NCBI GenBank assembly: GCA_029977865.1
Contig: JAPOKA010000004.1
Coordinates: 1-64,000, forward strand
Length of the DNA: 64,000 nucleotides
Direction of reading: 5' to 3'
Source of the DNA: a bacterium
GTDB lineage: Bacteria; Planctomycetota; Phycisphaerae; Phycisphaerales; SM1A02
Shown here: positions 31,501-39,603 of the stretch, in pieces
Layout: every line of letters begins with the position of its first letter
How positions within the stretch are numbered: the stretch's first letter is position 1
Program-made: the position numbers and the translations under genes
The notes under the pieces: generated by a model
Databases searched by the model: none
Told to the model about the DNA's origin: nothing
The model's input: the letters and a program-made list of their open reading frames with translations, nothing else

Positions 31501-32834
31501 TCCCCGAGATCGAGCCGGCGTGGAAGACCTTCGAGCCGCGCGGCGGGTTCGACTTCGGACTGCGCCTCGATCCCGCAGCCACGCCCGCACTGACTCTCGC
31601 AGTCGTTGAGGCCAGCGCCAACTTCGGCGACTCGAGGCTGGTCGTCGACAGCGTGACGCCAACCCGCATCGAGGTCTCCGAGCGGCGAGTGAACGTGCAT
31701 CAAAGCCGACTGGAGATCGGCGAAGGAGAAGATCGCGGCACCGCCACGCTCTCCGCAACCTTCGATCGCCGGGCGGACCCCCGCCTCTCGCTGACCGGCG
31801 AATTCGAACTGCCGCGGCTGCCATCTCCGGCGCTGGCAGTGCTGCCCGAGGAGATTCGCGAGTCCCTGGTCGAACTCGCCGTCACCTCGGACGGCCCGGT
31901 GCGGGTGACCGACCTCGGCCTCGAGTGCATGTGGCCGCAGTCTGGTGAGGTCACGCCCGTGGCGCTGGCACTCGCGGGAACCATCGAAACGGAAGCCGCG
32001 TCCATCGACGCGGGACTTCGCTTCTCCGAGATCGACGCGAAGGCGACGATCGAGGCCTCCTACACCACCGAGGCACCGCTGAAACTCAAGGCGACGATCA
32101 ACGCGACCCGCGCGGTCGCGCTCGACCGCGAACTTCTCGACACCCGGACGACGCTCGAGTTCGACCAGCGGACCGGTCTGCTGAATGCCGATTCGATCCA
32201 GGGTCGTCTCTACGGCGGCCTGCTCGAAGCGAGCTTCGAGAGCGATCTCGGGAGCGGGCGGTATCGACTTGAACTTCTCTGCGACGAGATCGATGCGGGG
32301 CTGTTCATCGCGGGGATTCCCGACGCGGACGATCCGACGCCCGAGCCCGGAGGCCGACTCCGCGGACGACTCGCCCTCGAAGGCGATCGCGACCTGGCCT
32401 CACGGATCGGACGAGGCCGGTTGGGAGCCGAGAACGCACGTCTCGCTCGCGATCCCATGTCGATGGTCCTGCTGCAGCTTTCGCAATTGATGCTGCCGAT
32501 CAACGATGCCATCGCCGATGCCGACGTCTCCTTCTACATCGAGGGCGATCGCCTGGTGCTCGACGAGGTCCTGCTCGCGTGCGACACCATGAGCTTCTCG
32601 GGAGGCGGCGAAGTCGACCTCGATCAGATGACCGTCTCGAGCCGATTCACTGCACGCGGCCGGGTTCCGGGCGTCAGCGACCTGCTGGCCCCGATCGCAG
32701 GGATGCTGTACGCGATCGATCTTGAAGGACCGCTGAAGAAACCGGAGGCTTCCCTCCATCCCCTTCCCGGGCTCGCCCCGCCGACCCACCCCAAGCCCTC
32801 CCTCACCCGAGGCAATCTGGACTCCGATCGATGA
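28503..32834 (+). CDS. AsmA/TamB-like giant envelope protein
   Basis: A 1443-residue protein anchored by one N-terminal helix (RLAWLVGLAVAGIAAVLLAP, preceded by RSRRTRRR). The rest is almost wholly repeating beta-strand pattern, as in AsmA/YhdP/TamB proteins that form hydrophobic grooves bridging the inner and outer membrane for phospholipid transport. Typical blocks: GGSVTIASAKPVDWGGQWLI at the start and, near the end, SFSGGGEVDLDQMTVSSRFT with GRVPGVSDLLAPIAG, ADVSFYIEGDRLVLDEVLLA, matching the AsmA_2/DUF3971 C-terminal form. The start at ATG 28503 follows the basic n-region; 28413 is an upstream alternative. The stop overlaps the LOG gene by ATGA. Lipid transport is inferred from the fold. 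Confidence 0.85.
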   Translation: MTELALPPASRSRRTRRRLAWLVGLAVAGIAAVLLAPSVAGLFIARSLEPMLGGSVTIASAKPVDWGGQWLIKDLRVQAPGWRGPAGEVLWIEQAVARVDRGALWRGEVRLLSLSIDGMTVRIAEDANNAGRVNVLELSPESSGGGEAVWPAIDVAGLRIESGEVDGNRWSERGSRWFGGVVATEADAPDRHDLTLIETDPQRLPIEGGIVLKGWFDTLDLAAELRLQDLELDPESLRIAPPSVVAWCRELELDGLVREFTVAWRPEQPFDADLIIDSLTFRLPDLGGEPWVRFEAGKIETSVPPPLMRVNRGAISIKGDELSLTGIEGSLGEGPGSIDVPFSMEFSIDLGAATARGLDWSQRGESLEEVAKSAAFTLALRVRDFESLPVEQPDDRPTATRLDLPLVAARALESLGALAWRMDIEVALDRQPPMAYSDGDPIPEPIRQRGRLALREGRGEYFRFPYPLHDVSGSLSFEGEEVRIEAIRGKGPTGADVLLQGELLLPQGDAAVDLRITSPNLPTDEHLEQALDEGPRTLISTLFDRAALGRLAELGLLATAESILEDEFELGRLSAELRGMAADDDRRPGLERISDRLSRRIAAGPFVLGGPVAIDLRIEQGLGKGAPIYTTGNIRLARSGVMVKGFPYPLTVIGGEIMLEDERIWFGGDGSLPFLTAGGGYGRISGEIGIPRRGEDRGFEPRLRIVAADDTPGPTLLACIPEPEWIVPFLPAETTLASGWADLLAASGSVDLAGEVLPDSSGGLDPDWRFTAQLEAVTARPSPPLVSAIRELGLEWPAELAIEGIKGDLKLEPGLVEFDGLEGWVDPRGDPSLLLASGVIRPRESSLDVTLQARGLDAATWFAASEAVEPPPPSMWIRRGVEGRIDATVRARRGVAGFERTLELDGGFLEIDGSWLTEPRPEGHAPRVRLDLASGLISFERGGVTFRRSSVELSSGDQPLGRLDLDGGRPQAGAPWKVQIDWLNGRLESAATSAAIAEFLPEIEPAWKTFEPRGGFDFGLRLDPAATPALTLAVVEASANFGDSRLVVDSVTPTRIEVSERRVNVHQSRLEIGEGEDRGTATLSATFDRRADPRLSLTGEFELPRLPSPALAVLPEEIRESLVELAVTSDGPVRVTDLGLECMWPQSGEVTPVALALAGTIETEAASIDAGLRFSEIDAKATIEASYTTEAPLKLKATINATRAVALDRELLDTRTTLEFDQRTGLLNADSIQGRLYGGLLEASFESDLGSGRYRLELLCDEIDAGLFIAGIPDADDPTPEPGGRLRGRLALEGDRDLASRIGRGRLGAENARLARDPMSMVLLQLSQLMLPINDAIADADVSFYIEGDRLVLDEVLLACDTMSFSGGGEVDLDQMTVSSRFTARGRVPGVSDLLAPIAGMLYAIDLEGPLKKPEASLHPLPGLAPPTHPKPSLTRGNLDSDR

Positions 32835-33880
32835 CCCAACCGACCCCCGAGCAGCCACCCCGCCGACACGATCCCGTCGTCGCCGAAGCGGAGCGCTGGC
32901 TGGCCGAGCGGCATCCCGAACTCTCCGGGCGACAACTCGTGCTCGCGGCGCAACTCGCCGCGGTCGCCTCGAAGATGATCGAGGACGGCGCCGACCTCGG
33001 GCAGTTGAAGCTGGTCGCCGCCGCGGCCAAGGAGATGCGACACGCCTACCGAGTCTTCAATCGTTTCAGCGGCGTGCCCAAGGCGAGCATCTTCGGATCG
33101 GCCCGCACTCCGGCGACCCACCCCGACTACATCGCCGCCCGCGAGTTCGGGAGCCTGATCGCCGCCGAGGGCTGGATGGCGATCACCGGCGCCGGCGGCG
33201 GAATCATGAAGGCCGGCCACGAGGGCCCCAAGCGCGAGGCATCCTTCGGCCTCTCGATCAACCTTCCCTTCGAGACCAACGCCAACGAGGTGATCCTCGG
33301 CGACTCCAAGCTCATCAACTTCCGGTACTTCTTCACCCGCAAGCTGATCTTCGTGAGCCAGGCCGATGCCTTCGCGATCTTCCCCGGCGGGTTCGGAACC
33401 CAGGACGAGCTCTTCGAGGCGCTGACCCTCGTGCAGACCGGCAAGAGCCCGATCGTGCCGATCGTGCTGCTCGAGGGCGAAGGCGGAGACTACTGGCGCA
33501 ACTGGGCGAGCCACCTGCGCCACGATCTCCTGCGGCACGGCTGGATCAGCCCCGAGGACATGGATCTCTTCCGCATCTGCGCCACCGCTCAGGAAGCGGT
33601 CGAAGAGATCACGTCCTTCTACCGGGTCTACCACTCGAGCCGCATGGTCGGCCCGCGGCTGGTGCTGCGGCTCAAGCACGAGATTGCACCGATCCATCTC
33701 GAAGCGCTGCGCGAGGAGTTCTCACCGCTGCTCGCCGAAGGCGGGTTCGAGCAGAGCGCCATGCTCGAAGGCGAAGTGCAGTTCCCCGAGCTTCCGCGCC
33801 TGCACTTCGTCCACAATCGCAGGCACTTCGGCCTGCTGCGGCGGATGATCGACCGCATCAACACCCTCGAGCCGGCATGA
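32831..33880 (+). CDS. LOG family protein (cytokinin riboside phosphoribohydrolase-like)
   Basis: A 349-residue protein with the Rossmann fold of the LOG/lysine-decarboxylase-like family. The defining motif PGGFGTQDE (the catalytic PGGxGTxxE) and the phosphate-binding loop GAGGGIMKAGHEG are present, with ASIFGSARTPATHPDYIAAR at the start of the fold. Family enzymes cleave nucleoside 5'-monophosphates to base plus ribose phosphate; the natural role in bacteria is mostly nucleotide salvage or unknown. The N-terminal 85 and C-terminal 90 residues (FYRVYHSSRMVGPRLVLRLK) are extensions also seen in the longer PpnN-like group. The start overlaps the AsmA-like stop, and its own stop overlaps the next gene, so all three are translated together. 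Confidence 0.88.
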   Translation: MTQPTPEQPPRRHDPVVAEAERWLAERHPELSGRQLVLAAQLAAVASKMIEDGADLGQLKLVAAAAKEMRHAYRVFNRFSGVPKASIFGSARTPATHPDYIAAREFGSLIAAEGWMAITGAGGGIMKAGHEGPKREASFGLSINLPFETNANEVILGDSKLINFRYFFTRKLIFVSQADAFAIFPGGFGTQDELFEALTLVQTGKSPIVPIVLLEGEGGDYWRNWASHLRHDLLRHGWISPEDMDLFRICATAQEAVEEITSFYRVYHSSRMVGPRLVLRLKHEIAPIHLEALREEFSPLLAEGGFEQSAMLEGEVQFPELPRLHFVHNRRHFGLLRRMIDRINTLEPA

Positions 33881-34719
33881 CCCGACGAGCCCGAGTGCGG
33901 ATGGGGCTGGCACCACGCCTCGCACTGCTTGCGTCGATCGCATGCGGCTGCGCGTCGCCGAGCGAGACCAAGCCGACGCCGGCGCTTGAGGATCCCGCTC
34001 CGGCTCGCCTCGCCGCCGCCGAACCAAGCGGCGACGAACGGGTCGGCATCGAGGTGCGTCAGTGGCTCGTGGCAGCACCGCCCGAGCGCCTCGCGGCCGC
34101 ACTCGAGGCGTGGGCCTTCGACGATTCCACCTCGACGATCGACGGCCTGACCCTCGCCACCGGCCCCATCGCCGACCTCCCGACCTTCCTCGAACAACTC
34201 GGCGGCACCCGCACCGATCTCCGCGTGTGGCATGGGCAGGCGACCGATTGGCGCGACCTCGCGGGCGTGAACCTCCCCCGCTCCATGGTGGCGATGATCG
34301 AGGGCCGCCCGCATCCGGTGCCGCCGGGCCGCCTTGCCCTCAAGTTCCGCGGCTGGGTGCAGCCGGTCGAGGACGGCGCCTCGTGCGAAGTCGAATTGGG
34401 GATCCGCTGGAAGCCGGAGCGGCGGGTCTCGATCGCCCTCGCCGAGCGACCCGACGCGGATCTCGTCTGGGTGGGATCGCTCGCGCGACGAATCGAACTG
34501 CGTCGCGGCACGGTGCTCCTGGTGAGTAGCGCGCCGCCGCCCGCGGCTCCGGAGACCGGACCCCCGGTCGCGGTTCCGCCTTCGCTTGGCCGGATCATCC
34601 TGCCCGAACCAGCCCACGGACTCGCGACGGTCCTCGTGGTCTGGCCGAGCCTACCGGGGTGGCTCTTCCCCCACGCAACGGCCGGCGGCGAGACGATCGG
34701 GACCGCTTCCGCAGACTGA
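33877..34719 (+). CDS. Lipoprotein of unknown function
   Basis: A 280-residue protein that begins with ATG overlapping the LOG stop (ATGA). The N-terminus MTRRARVRMGLAPRLALLAS continues to a lipobox IACGC, so it is probably lipidated. The body has secretin-like or FlgP-like features by eye: IEVRQWLVAAPPERLAAALE, then GGTRTDLRVWHGQATDWRDL, and repeated short strands; a Pro-rich linker (SAPPPAAPETGPPVAVPP) precedes a hydrophobic end (LATVLVVWPSLPGWLFPH). No family can be named. Position between a LOG protein and a phosphatidyltransferase, and downstream of an AsmA-like protein, suggests an envelope role. Confidence 0.75.
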   Translation: MTRRARVRMGLAPRLALLASIACGCASPSETKPTPALEDPAPARLAAAEPSGDERVGIEVRQWLVAAPPERLAAALEAWAFDDSTSTIDGLTLATGPIADLPTFLEQLGGTRTDLRVWHGQATDWRDLAGVNLPRSMVAMIEGRPHPVPPGRLALKFRGWVQPVEDGASCEVELGIRWKPERRVSIALAERPDADLVWVGSLARRIELRRGTVLLVSSAPPPAAPETGPPVAVPPSLGRIILPEPAHGLATVLVVWPSLPGWLFPHATAGGETIGTASAD

Positions 34720-34757
34720 GTTCGCCGCGGGCTCAGGCTGCGGAGCCCGGACCTACC

Positions 34758-35690
34758 ATGCCCGCTGCGATGACTGCCCCCGCCACCAAGCCGCGACGGT
34801 TCCGGCTGAAGCCACGCGGCCCCCGCCCGCACAAGCCGCGTCGGCGTCTGCGGCGGGTGGCGATGCTGCCTTCGCTCCTCACCCTCGGGAACCTGATGTG
34901 CGGGTTTTCGGCGATCCACTTCGCCGCCAAGCCGGTCGCCGCGACCGGCATCTTCGGATGGAGCACCCTGACCGTCGCAGGCAGCCTGATCTTCTTCGGC
35001 ATGTTCTTCGACGCGATCGACGGGCTGGTGGCGCGGCTCGTCCGGTCGACCTCGGTCTTCGGCGCCAACCTCGACTCGCTCGCGGACGTGGTGACCTTCG
35101 GCATGGCCCCGGCGTTCATGATGCTGAGGCTCGTGAGCCACTACTACGGCCCCGACGGCGCCACCGCGATCCTCGGGCCGGAGGTCGACTCCGTCTACGC
35201 CCGCGTGGCATGGGCGATCGCCGCGGTCTACCTCTGCTGCACCGCCCTGCGGCTCGCCCGCTTCAATGCCGAGACCGGATCCGGCGGCGAAGCCCACCGC
35301 ACCTTCTTCGGCCTGCCCTCGCCCGGGGCCGCCGGCCTCGTGGCAAGCCTCATCGTGCTGCACCAGCACCTGCTGCATCGGCCGGCTCCGCCTGCGAACG
35401 AACTGCTCTTTGCCCGGGCCTCTGCGGCTGCGATTCCCGCGGTCACGCTGCTCGCGGCCTTCGCGATGGTCTCGCGGATCCGCTACGTCCACATGACCAA
35501 CCGCTACCTCCGCGGCCGACGCGACTTCACCACCCTGCTCAAGGTGGTGCTGCCGCTCGCGGCGGCGGTGTGGTGGCCGCAGATCGCCCTTGCGGTGGGC
35601 TTCACCGTCTACGCGGCAAGCGGACCGGTTCGCGCCCTCAAGCGGCGCAAGGCCAACGACGAGAGCGACCCGCCACCCGACGAGCACTGA
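34758..35690 (+). CDS. pssA: CDP-alcohol phosphatidyltransferase, probable phosphatidylserine synthase
   Basis: Integral membrane enzyme, 310 residues, that transfers a phosphatidyl group from CDP-diacylglycerol to an alcohol; the type II (PssA-like) branch uses serine. The CDP-alcohol motif D-G-x2-A-R-x8-G-x3-D-x3-D is present as DGLVARLVRSTSVFGANLDS with LAD following. The N-terminus is highly basic (TKPRRFRLKPRGPRPHKPRR), then MLPSLLTLGNLMCGFSAIHF, the typical first helix of bacterial PssA. Further helices run to about 290; the tail is charged. ATG 34758 or 34770 could be the start. It lies 38 bases after the lipoprotein gene on the same strand. Specificity for serine rather than glycerol phosphate is a judgement from the N-terminal helix. 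Confidence 0.85.
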   Translation: MPAAMTAPATKPRRFRLKPRGPRPHKPRRRLRRVAMLPSLLTLGNLMCGFSAIHFAAKPVAATGIFGWSTLTVAGSLIFFGMFFDAIDGLVARLVRSTSVFGANLDSLADVVTFGMAPAFMMLRLVSHYYGPDGATAILGPEVDSVYARVAWAIAAVYLCCTALRLARFNAETGSGGEAHRTFFGLPSPGAAGLVASLIVLHQHLLHRPAPPANELLFARASAAAIPAVTLLAAFAMVSRIRYVHMTNRYLRGRRDFTTLLKVVLPLAAAVWWPQIALAVGFTVYAASGPVRALKRRKANDESDPPPDEH

Positions 35691-35977
35691 GGCGCTCGCG
35701 GCGACGACTGCCCGGTCACCAGGCCACGCCGGGCGGCGCGAATCCTGCAGGCGGCGGTCGCCCCGCACCCGCTGGGGGAAACTTCGGGAGTCTTGGGCCC
35801 CGACTCGATCGCGGGGCGTTCTCGGTAGTGAATTCGAGCACCACCGCCGCGAGCACCACCGTCGCCTCTACGAGTTCGCGAACTGTGGGGAATCGGGGAG
35901 CGGCAAGCGCCGATGCTGCGTGAGCGACGCGAGCGCGCCGGCAGCAGAGGCCGCGCGATGTCGGCACGCCCCTCGTG

Positions 35978-37288
35978 CTAGACCAGCAGGGTCGCAGGAT
36001 GTTCGAGCAGGTCCTTCAGGGTGCCGAGCCATGCGGCCCCCATCGCCCCGTCGATGACGCGGTGATCGAGACTCAAGGTGGCCTGCATCTCGTGGCCCAC
36101 CGCGAGCACGCCGTTGCGGACCACCGGCTGCTCGAGCGCCGCGCCGCAGGCGAGGATCGCGCTGTTGGGCGGATTGATCACCGCGGTGAAGTGCTCGACC
36201 CCGAACATGCCGAGGTTGCTGATGGTGAAGGTCGAGTCGGACATCTCCTCGGCGGAGAGGCCCTTGGTGCGGGCCTTCTCGGCGAGTTCGCGGGTCTCCT
36301 CGCTGATCCAGCGCAGGCTCTTGCGATCGGCATCGCGAATGGTGGGAACCACGAGACCGCCACCGCGCTCTGCCGACAGTGCCACCGCCACGCCGATGTT
36401 GACCGCTCCGTGCAGCAGGATGCGATCGCCCGCCCAGCTCGCGTTCATGAAGGGATGCTCGGCCATCGCGACCGCGCAGCCGCGGACGATGAAGTCGTTC
36501 ACCGAGAGCTTGACCCCCTGCGTGGCGAGTTGGGCGTTGAGGTCCTTGCGAAGGGCCAAGACCGGGTCCATGTCGATGCGGACGGTGACCTGGTAGTGCG
36601 GGATGGTGTTCTTGCTCTCGACGAGCCGCCGCGCAATCGTCTGCCGCATCCCCGAAAGCGCGACTTCGCTGCCGGGTCGGCCCGCGGCGGAGAGTGCGGT
36701 GGTCGAGGCGGCGATCCCCGCCCGCGCTGCCGGCACCGGCAGTGCCACCGCGGTCTCGATGCGGGTCGGCGGCGCCGCGGCGGCGGTGCGGTTCTCGATC
36801 GCCCCGAGCACATCCTGCTTGACGATCCGCCCCGCCGGTCCGCTGCCTTCGATCGAGGCGAGGTCGATCCGGTGCTCATCGGCGAGCCGCCGCGCCACCG
36901 GGCTCACCCGCATCCGCGGACCGGCGTCGATGGCGGCACCGCGGGAGACCGACGCAGCCGGGGCCGGAGCCGCGGGCGGCGGAGCGCTTGCGGTCGACGC
37001 GGCCGCGGTGCTCGTTGCCGCCGGCGCTGCCGGAGCCGCGGCGGATTCCTCGCCGTCGTCGATCACCGCGATCAGCGTGCCCACCGCCACGGTCTTGCCT
37101 TCGGGCACCACGATGCGGCTCACGGTGCCGTCGTCGTAGACCTGCATCTCCATGGTGGCCTTGTCGGTCTCGACGTCGGCCACCACATCCCCGGCGGAGA
37201 CGGCGTCTCCTTCCTTCACGTTCCACTTGATGATGGTGCCGCTCTCCATGGTGTCGGAGAGGCGTGGCATGGTGAGCTCGATCGCCAT
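35978..37288 (-). CDS. pdhC: Pyruvate dehydrogenase E2, dihydrolipoamide acetyltransferase
   Basis: Core of the 2-oxo-acid dehydrogenase complex, 436 residues. Lipoyl domain at 1-80 with lipoylated Lys43 in ETDKATMEM; Ala/Pro-rich swinging arm at about 82-118; peripheral-subunit-binding domain at 126-164 (MRVSPVARRLADEHRIDL, then GPAGRIVKQDV); catalytic domain from about 205 with LSDHRVIDG-type motif (here LSLDHRVIDGAMGA), His409 and Asp413 as the active pair. The start at ATG 37288 comes from the lipoyl domain consensus; a same-frame extension overlaps the E1beta gene and is not real. It is last in the E1alpha-E1beta-E2 operon, 14 bases after E1beta. Dihydrolipoamide dehydrogenase (E3) is not in the window. 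Confidence 0.95.
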   Translation of the reverse strand: MAIELTMPRLSDTMESGTIIKWNVKEGDAVSAGDVVADVETDKATMEMQVYDDGTVSRIVVPEGKTVAVGTLIAVIDDGEESAAAPAAPAATSTAAASTASAPPPAAPAPAASVSRGAAIDAGPRMRVSPVARRLADEHRIDLASIEGSGPAGRIVKQDVLGAIENRTAAAAPPTRIETAVALPVPAARAGIAASTTALSAAGRPGSEVALSGMRQTIARRLVESKNTIPHYQVTVRIDMDPVLALRKDLNAQLATQGVKLSVNDFIVRGCAVAMAEHPFMNASWAGDRILLHGAVNIGVAVALSAERGGGLVVPTIRDADRKSLRWISEETRELAEKARTKGLSAEEMSDSTFTISNLGMFGVEHFTAVINPPNSAILACGAALEQPVVRNGVLAVGHEMQATLSLDHRVIDGAMGAAWLGTLKDLLEHPATLLV

Positions 37289-37302
37289 GGGTCGACGGTC
37301 CG

Positions 37303-38301
37303 TCAGGCGCGGTAGCAGGCCGAGAGCACGGCCGACCGGATCTTGCGCGGGTTGGGAAGCATCTCCTGCTCGAGGTTGCTCGCGTAGGGCGCCGGCACAT
37401 CGTCGGCGTGGACGCGGTGGACGTGGTTGTCGAGGTCGTCGAAGCAGTGCTCGGAGATCTGCGCCGCCACCTCCGAACCGACCGAGGCGAACGACCACGA
37501 CTGGTCGACCACCACGCAGCGGTTGGTCTTGCGGACGCTTGCGACGATGGTGTCGAGGTCGAGCGGGCGGATGGTGCGGCCGTCGATCACCTCGCACTCG
37601 ATGCCGTCCTCTGCGGCGAGGGTCTCCGCGGCCTCCATGGCGAAGTGCACCGGGCGTCCGAAGGAGACGATGGTGCAGTCCTCGCCGGTTCGGCGAATGG
37701 CCGCCTGGCCGAAGGGAATCAGGTACTCCTCTTCCGGCACCTCGCCCTTCATCGAGAGCATCCGCTCGCTCTCGAGGAAGAAGACCGGATCGGCGTCGCG
37801 GATCGCGGTCTTGAGCAGGCCCTTGGCGTCGTAGGGATTCGAGGGAATCGCCATCTTGAGGCCGGGCACGTTGGCGTAGAGGCTCTCCACGCACCAGCTG
37901 TGGGTCGAACCAAGCTGGCCGCCAGCGCCGTCGTTGCCGCGGAAGACGATGGGGCAGCCGAACTGACCGCCCGACATGTAGAGCATCTTCGGCGCGTTGT
38001 TGAGGATCTGGTCGGCGGCCACGAGGCTGAAGGACCAGCTCATGAACTCGACGATCGGACGCAGGCCCATCATCGCAGCGCCGATGCCGAGCCCGGCGAA
38101 GCCGTTCTCGGAGATGGGAGTGTCGATGATGCGACGGGGACCGAACTCGGCGAGCATTCCCTTGCTGACCTTGTAGGCGCCGTCGTACTCGGCGACCTCC
38201 TCGCCCAACAGGAAGACCTTGGGGTCGCGACGCATCTCCTCGCTCATCGCCTCGCGGAGGGCGTCGCGGAACTCGATCTCGCGCACCGCAGTGGCGCTCA
38301 T
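37303..38301 (-). CDS. pdhB: Pyruvate dehydrogenase E1 component, beta subunit
   Basis: A 332-residue transketolase-like subunit that forms the alpha2beta2 E1 with the product of the upstream gene. Signatures: MRRDPKVFLLGEEVAEYDGA, RIIDTPISENGFAGLGIGAA, GLRPIVEFMSWSFSLVAADQ, the conserved PIVFRGNDGAG (usually PxVxRGP), and the C-terminal domain EVIDGRTIRPLDLDTIVASV. Thiamine-pyrophosphate contact Glu (in GEEVAEYDG) is present. The ATG at 38299-38301 overlaps the E1alpha stop at 38298-38300 (ATGA), giving coupled translation in equal amounts. Confidence 0.95.
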   Translation of the reverse strand: MSATAVREIEFRDALREAMSEEMRRDPKVFLLGEEVAEYDGAYKVSKGMLAEFGPRRIIDTPISENGFAGLGIGAAMMGLRPIVEFMSWSFSLVAADQILNNAPKMLYMSGGQFGCPIVFRGNDGAGGQLGSTHSWCVESLYANVPGLKMAIPSNPYDAKGLLKTAIRDADPVFFLESERMLSMKGEVPEEEYLIPFGQAAIRRTGEDCTIVSFGRPVHFAMEAAETLAAEDGIECEVIDGRTIRPLDLDTIVASVRKTNRCVVVDQSWSFASVGSEVAAQISEHCFDDLDNHVHRVHADDVPAPYASNLEQEMLPNPRKIRSAVLSACYRA

Positions 38302-39419
38302 CGCTTCTCCTCCCGCAGCATCTCCGGCAGGCTGGTGCCGGTGTAGGGACCCCAGCGCTCGACGTAGACGTCGTGATACAGCTCGTCGATGCCCGGCGCC
38401 GGCGACTCCTCCGACCACTGCAAGGCGTCCTTCACCTCCGCCCGAACCTCCTTCTGCATCGCGGCGACCGCGGCCTCGTCGAGCACGCCGGCCGAGAGCA
38501 GCACATCGCGCAGCTTGCCGATGGGGTCGCCGGACTCGAAGTGCTCTTCCTCCTCGCGGGTGCGGTACTTGCGGGGGTCGCTCATCGAGTGGCCCTTGTA
38601 CCGGTAGGTCTTCATGTCGACGAAGCCGGGCCGGCTTGCGGCGCGGCAGGAGTCGCAGAAGGCCTTCATGTCCTCGTAGACCGCGATGAGATCCATGCCG
38701 TCGACCTCGATCGCGTCGAAGCCGTAGGCGGCGGCCTTGACCGAGAGGTCGTGGGCCATGGTGGTGCCGCGTTCGATCGCGGTGCCCATCGAGTAGCCGT
38801 TGTTCTCGACCACGAAGATCACCGGCAGATCGAAGAGCCCCGCGAGGTTCATCGCCTCGTGCAGCACGCCCTGATTGAGCGCCCCATCACCGAGGAAGCA
38901 CAGGGTGACCCGATCGGAGCGGCCGCCGTTGATCACCTCGTCCTCGTACTTGGTCGCGAAGGCGAGTCCCGTGCCGACCGCGGTCTGGGCGCCGACGATG
39001 CCGTGACCGCCAAAGAGGTTGTTGGCACGGTCGAACATGTGCATCGACCCGCCCTTGCCCTTCGCGCAGCCGCCGATCTTCCCGAACATCTCCGCCATGC
39101 AGTGCCGCGACGACATGCCGCGGGCGAGGGCGTGCCCGTGGTCGCGGTAGGCGGTGATCATGGGGTCGTCAGGGCGAATGGCCGCGGTGCAGCCCACCGC
39201 GACCGCCTCCTGCCCGATGTAGACGTGGCAGAAGCCGCCGATCTTCTTCTCCTGGTAGGCCTGCATCGTCCGCACCTCGAACTCCCGGATGAGGAGCATG
39301 TCGCGGAACCACTTGACGATGGTGTCCGGCGGCACTCCGGCGGGGAGCGAACGGCTGGCGCGAGCCCCGCCGTGACTCCGGATCGAGGTGGACGAGATGG
39401 TCGGAATGGTCTTGGTCAT
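38298..39419 (-). CDS. pdhA: Pyruvate dehydrogenase E1 component, alpha subunit
   Basis: A 373-residue TPP-dependent subunit that decarboxylates pyruvate. The TPP motif GDGALNQGVLHEAMNLAGLF leads into PVIFVVENNGYSMGTAIERG; MTAYRDHGHALARGMS, GKIGGCAKGKGGSMHMF and GHGIVGAQTAVGTGLAFA are other landmarks, and the phosphorylation-loop-like segment YRYKGHSMSDPRKYRTREE is typical of PDH rather than branched-chain enzymes. First gene of the operon. A -10-like TATATT lies about 85 bases upstream. The N-terminal 30 residues are Ser/Arg rich and poorly conserved, so the start may be slightly downstream. Confidence 0.95.
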   Translation of the reverse strand: MTKTIPTISSTSIRSHGGARASRSLPAGVPPDTIVKWFRDMLLIREFEVRTMQAYQEKKIGGFCHVYIGQEAVAVGCTAAIRPDDPMITAYRDHGHALARGMSSRHCMAEMFGKIGGCAKGKGGSMHMFDRANNLFGGHGIVGAQTAVGTGLAFATKYEDEVINGGRSDRVTLCFLGDGALNQGVLHEAMNLAGLFDLPVIFVVENNGYSMGTAIERGTTMAHDLSVKAAAYGFDAIEVDGMDLIAVYEDMKAFCDSCRAASRPGFVDMKTYRYKGHSMSDPRKYRTREEEEHFESGDPIGKLRDVLLSAGVLDEAAVAAMQKEVRAEVKDALQWSEESPAPGIDELYHDVYVERWGPYTGTSLPEMLREEKR

Positions 39420-39503
39420 CGTGATCGGGCCAACCGGGGCAACGGCCCGACGGCGATCGAAGGGGTCGACGGCCGTCGGCCTCCGATCCGGGCCGAGCCA
39501 CGC

Positions 39504-39509
39504 AATATA
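39504..39509 (-). promoter_or_regulatory. Candidate -10 of the pdhABC promoter
   Basis: On the minus strand TATATT, in an otherwise GC-rich 184-base gap, points at pdhA with a leader of about 80 bases. No good -35 is seen 17 bases upstream (TAGCGT), so only the -10 is proposed. Confidence 0.35.
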
Positions 39510-39603
39510 GGGAGCCTCCGACCGCCACGCTATGCCCGAGAGGCAGTTTGGCGGCCGGTCGGGAGCGGCCGGCGAGAAGGGTGTCCCGCTCGACCGAGCG
39601 GAA

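Noticed and set aside
35836-35865. Two tandem GAGCACCACCG units
   Set aside because: Too short and only two copies; no link to a gene.
35716-35967. 83-codon minus-strand frame with a hydrophobic stretch and Pro-rich end
   Set aside because: No ribosome site, no recognisable motif, Arg-rich start; likely chance in a GC-rich convergent gap.
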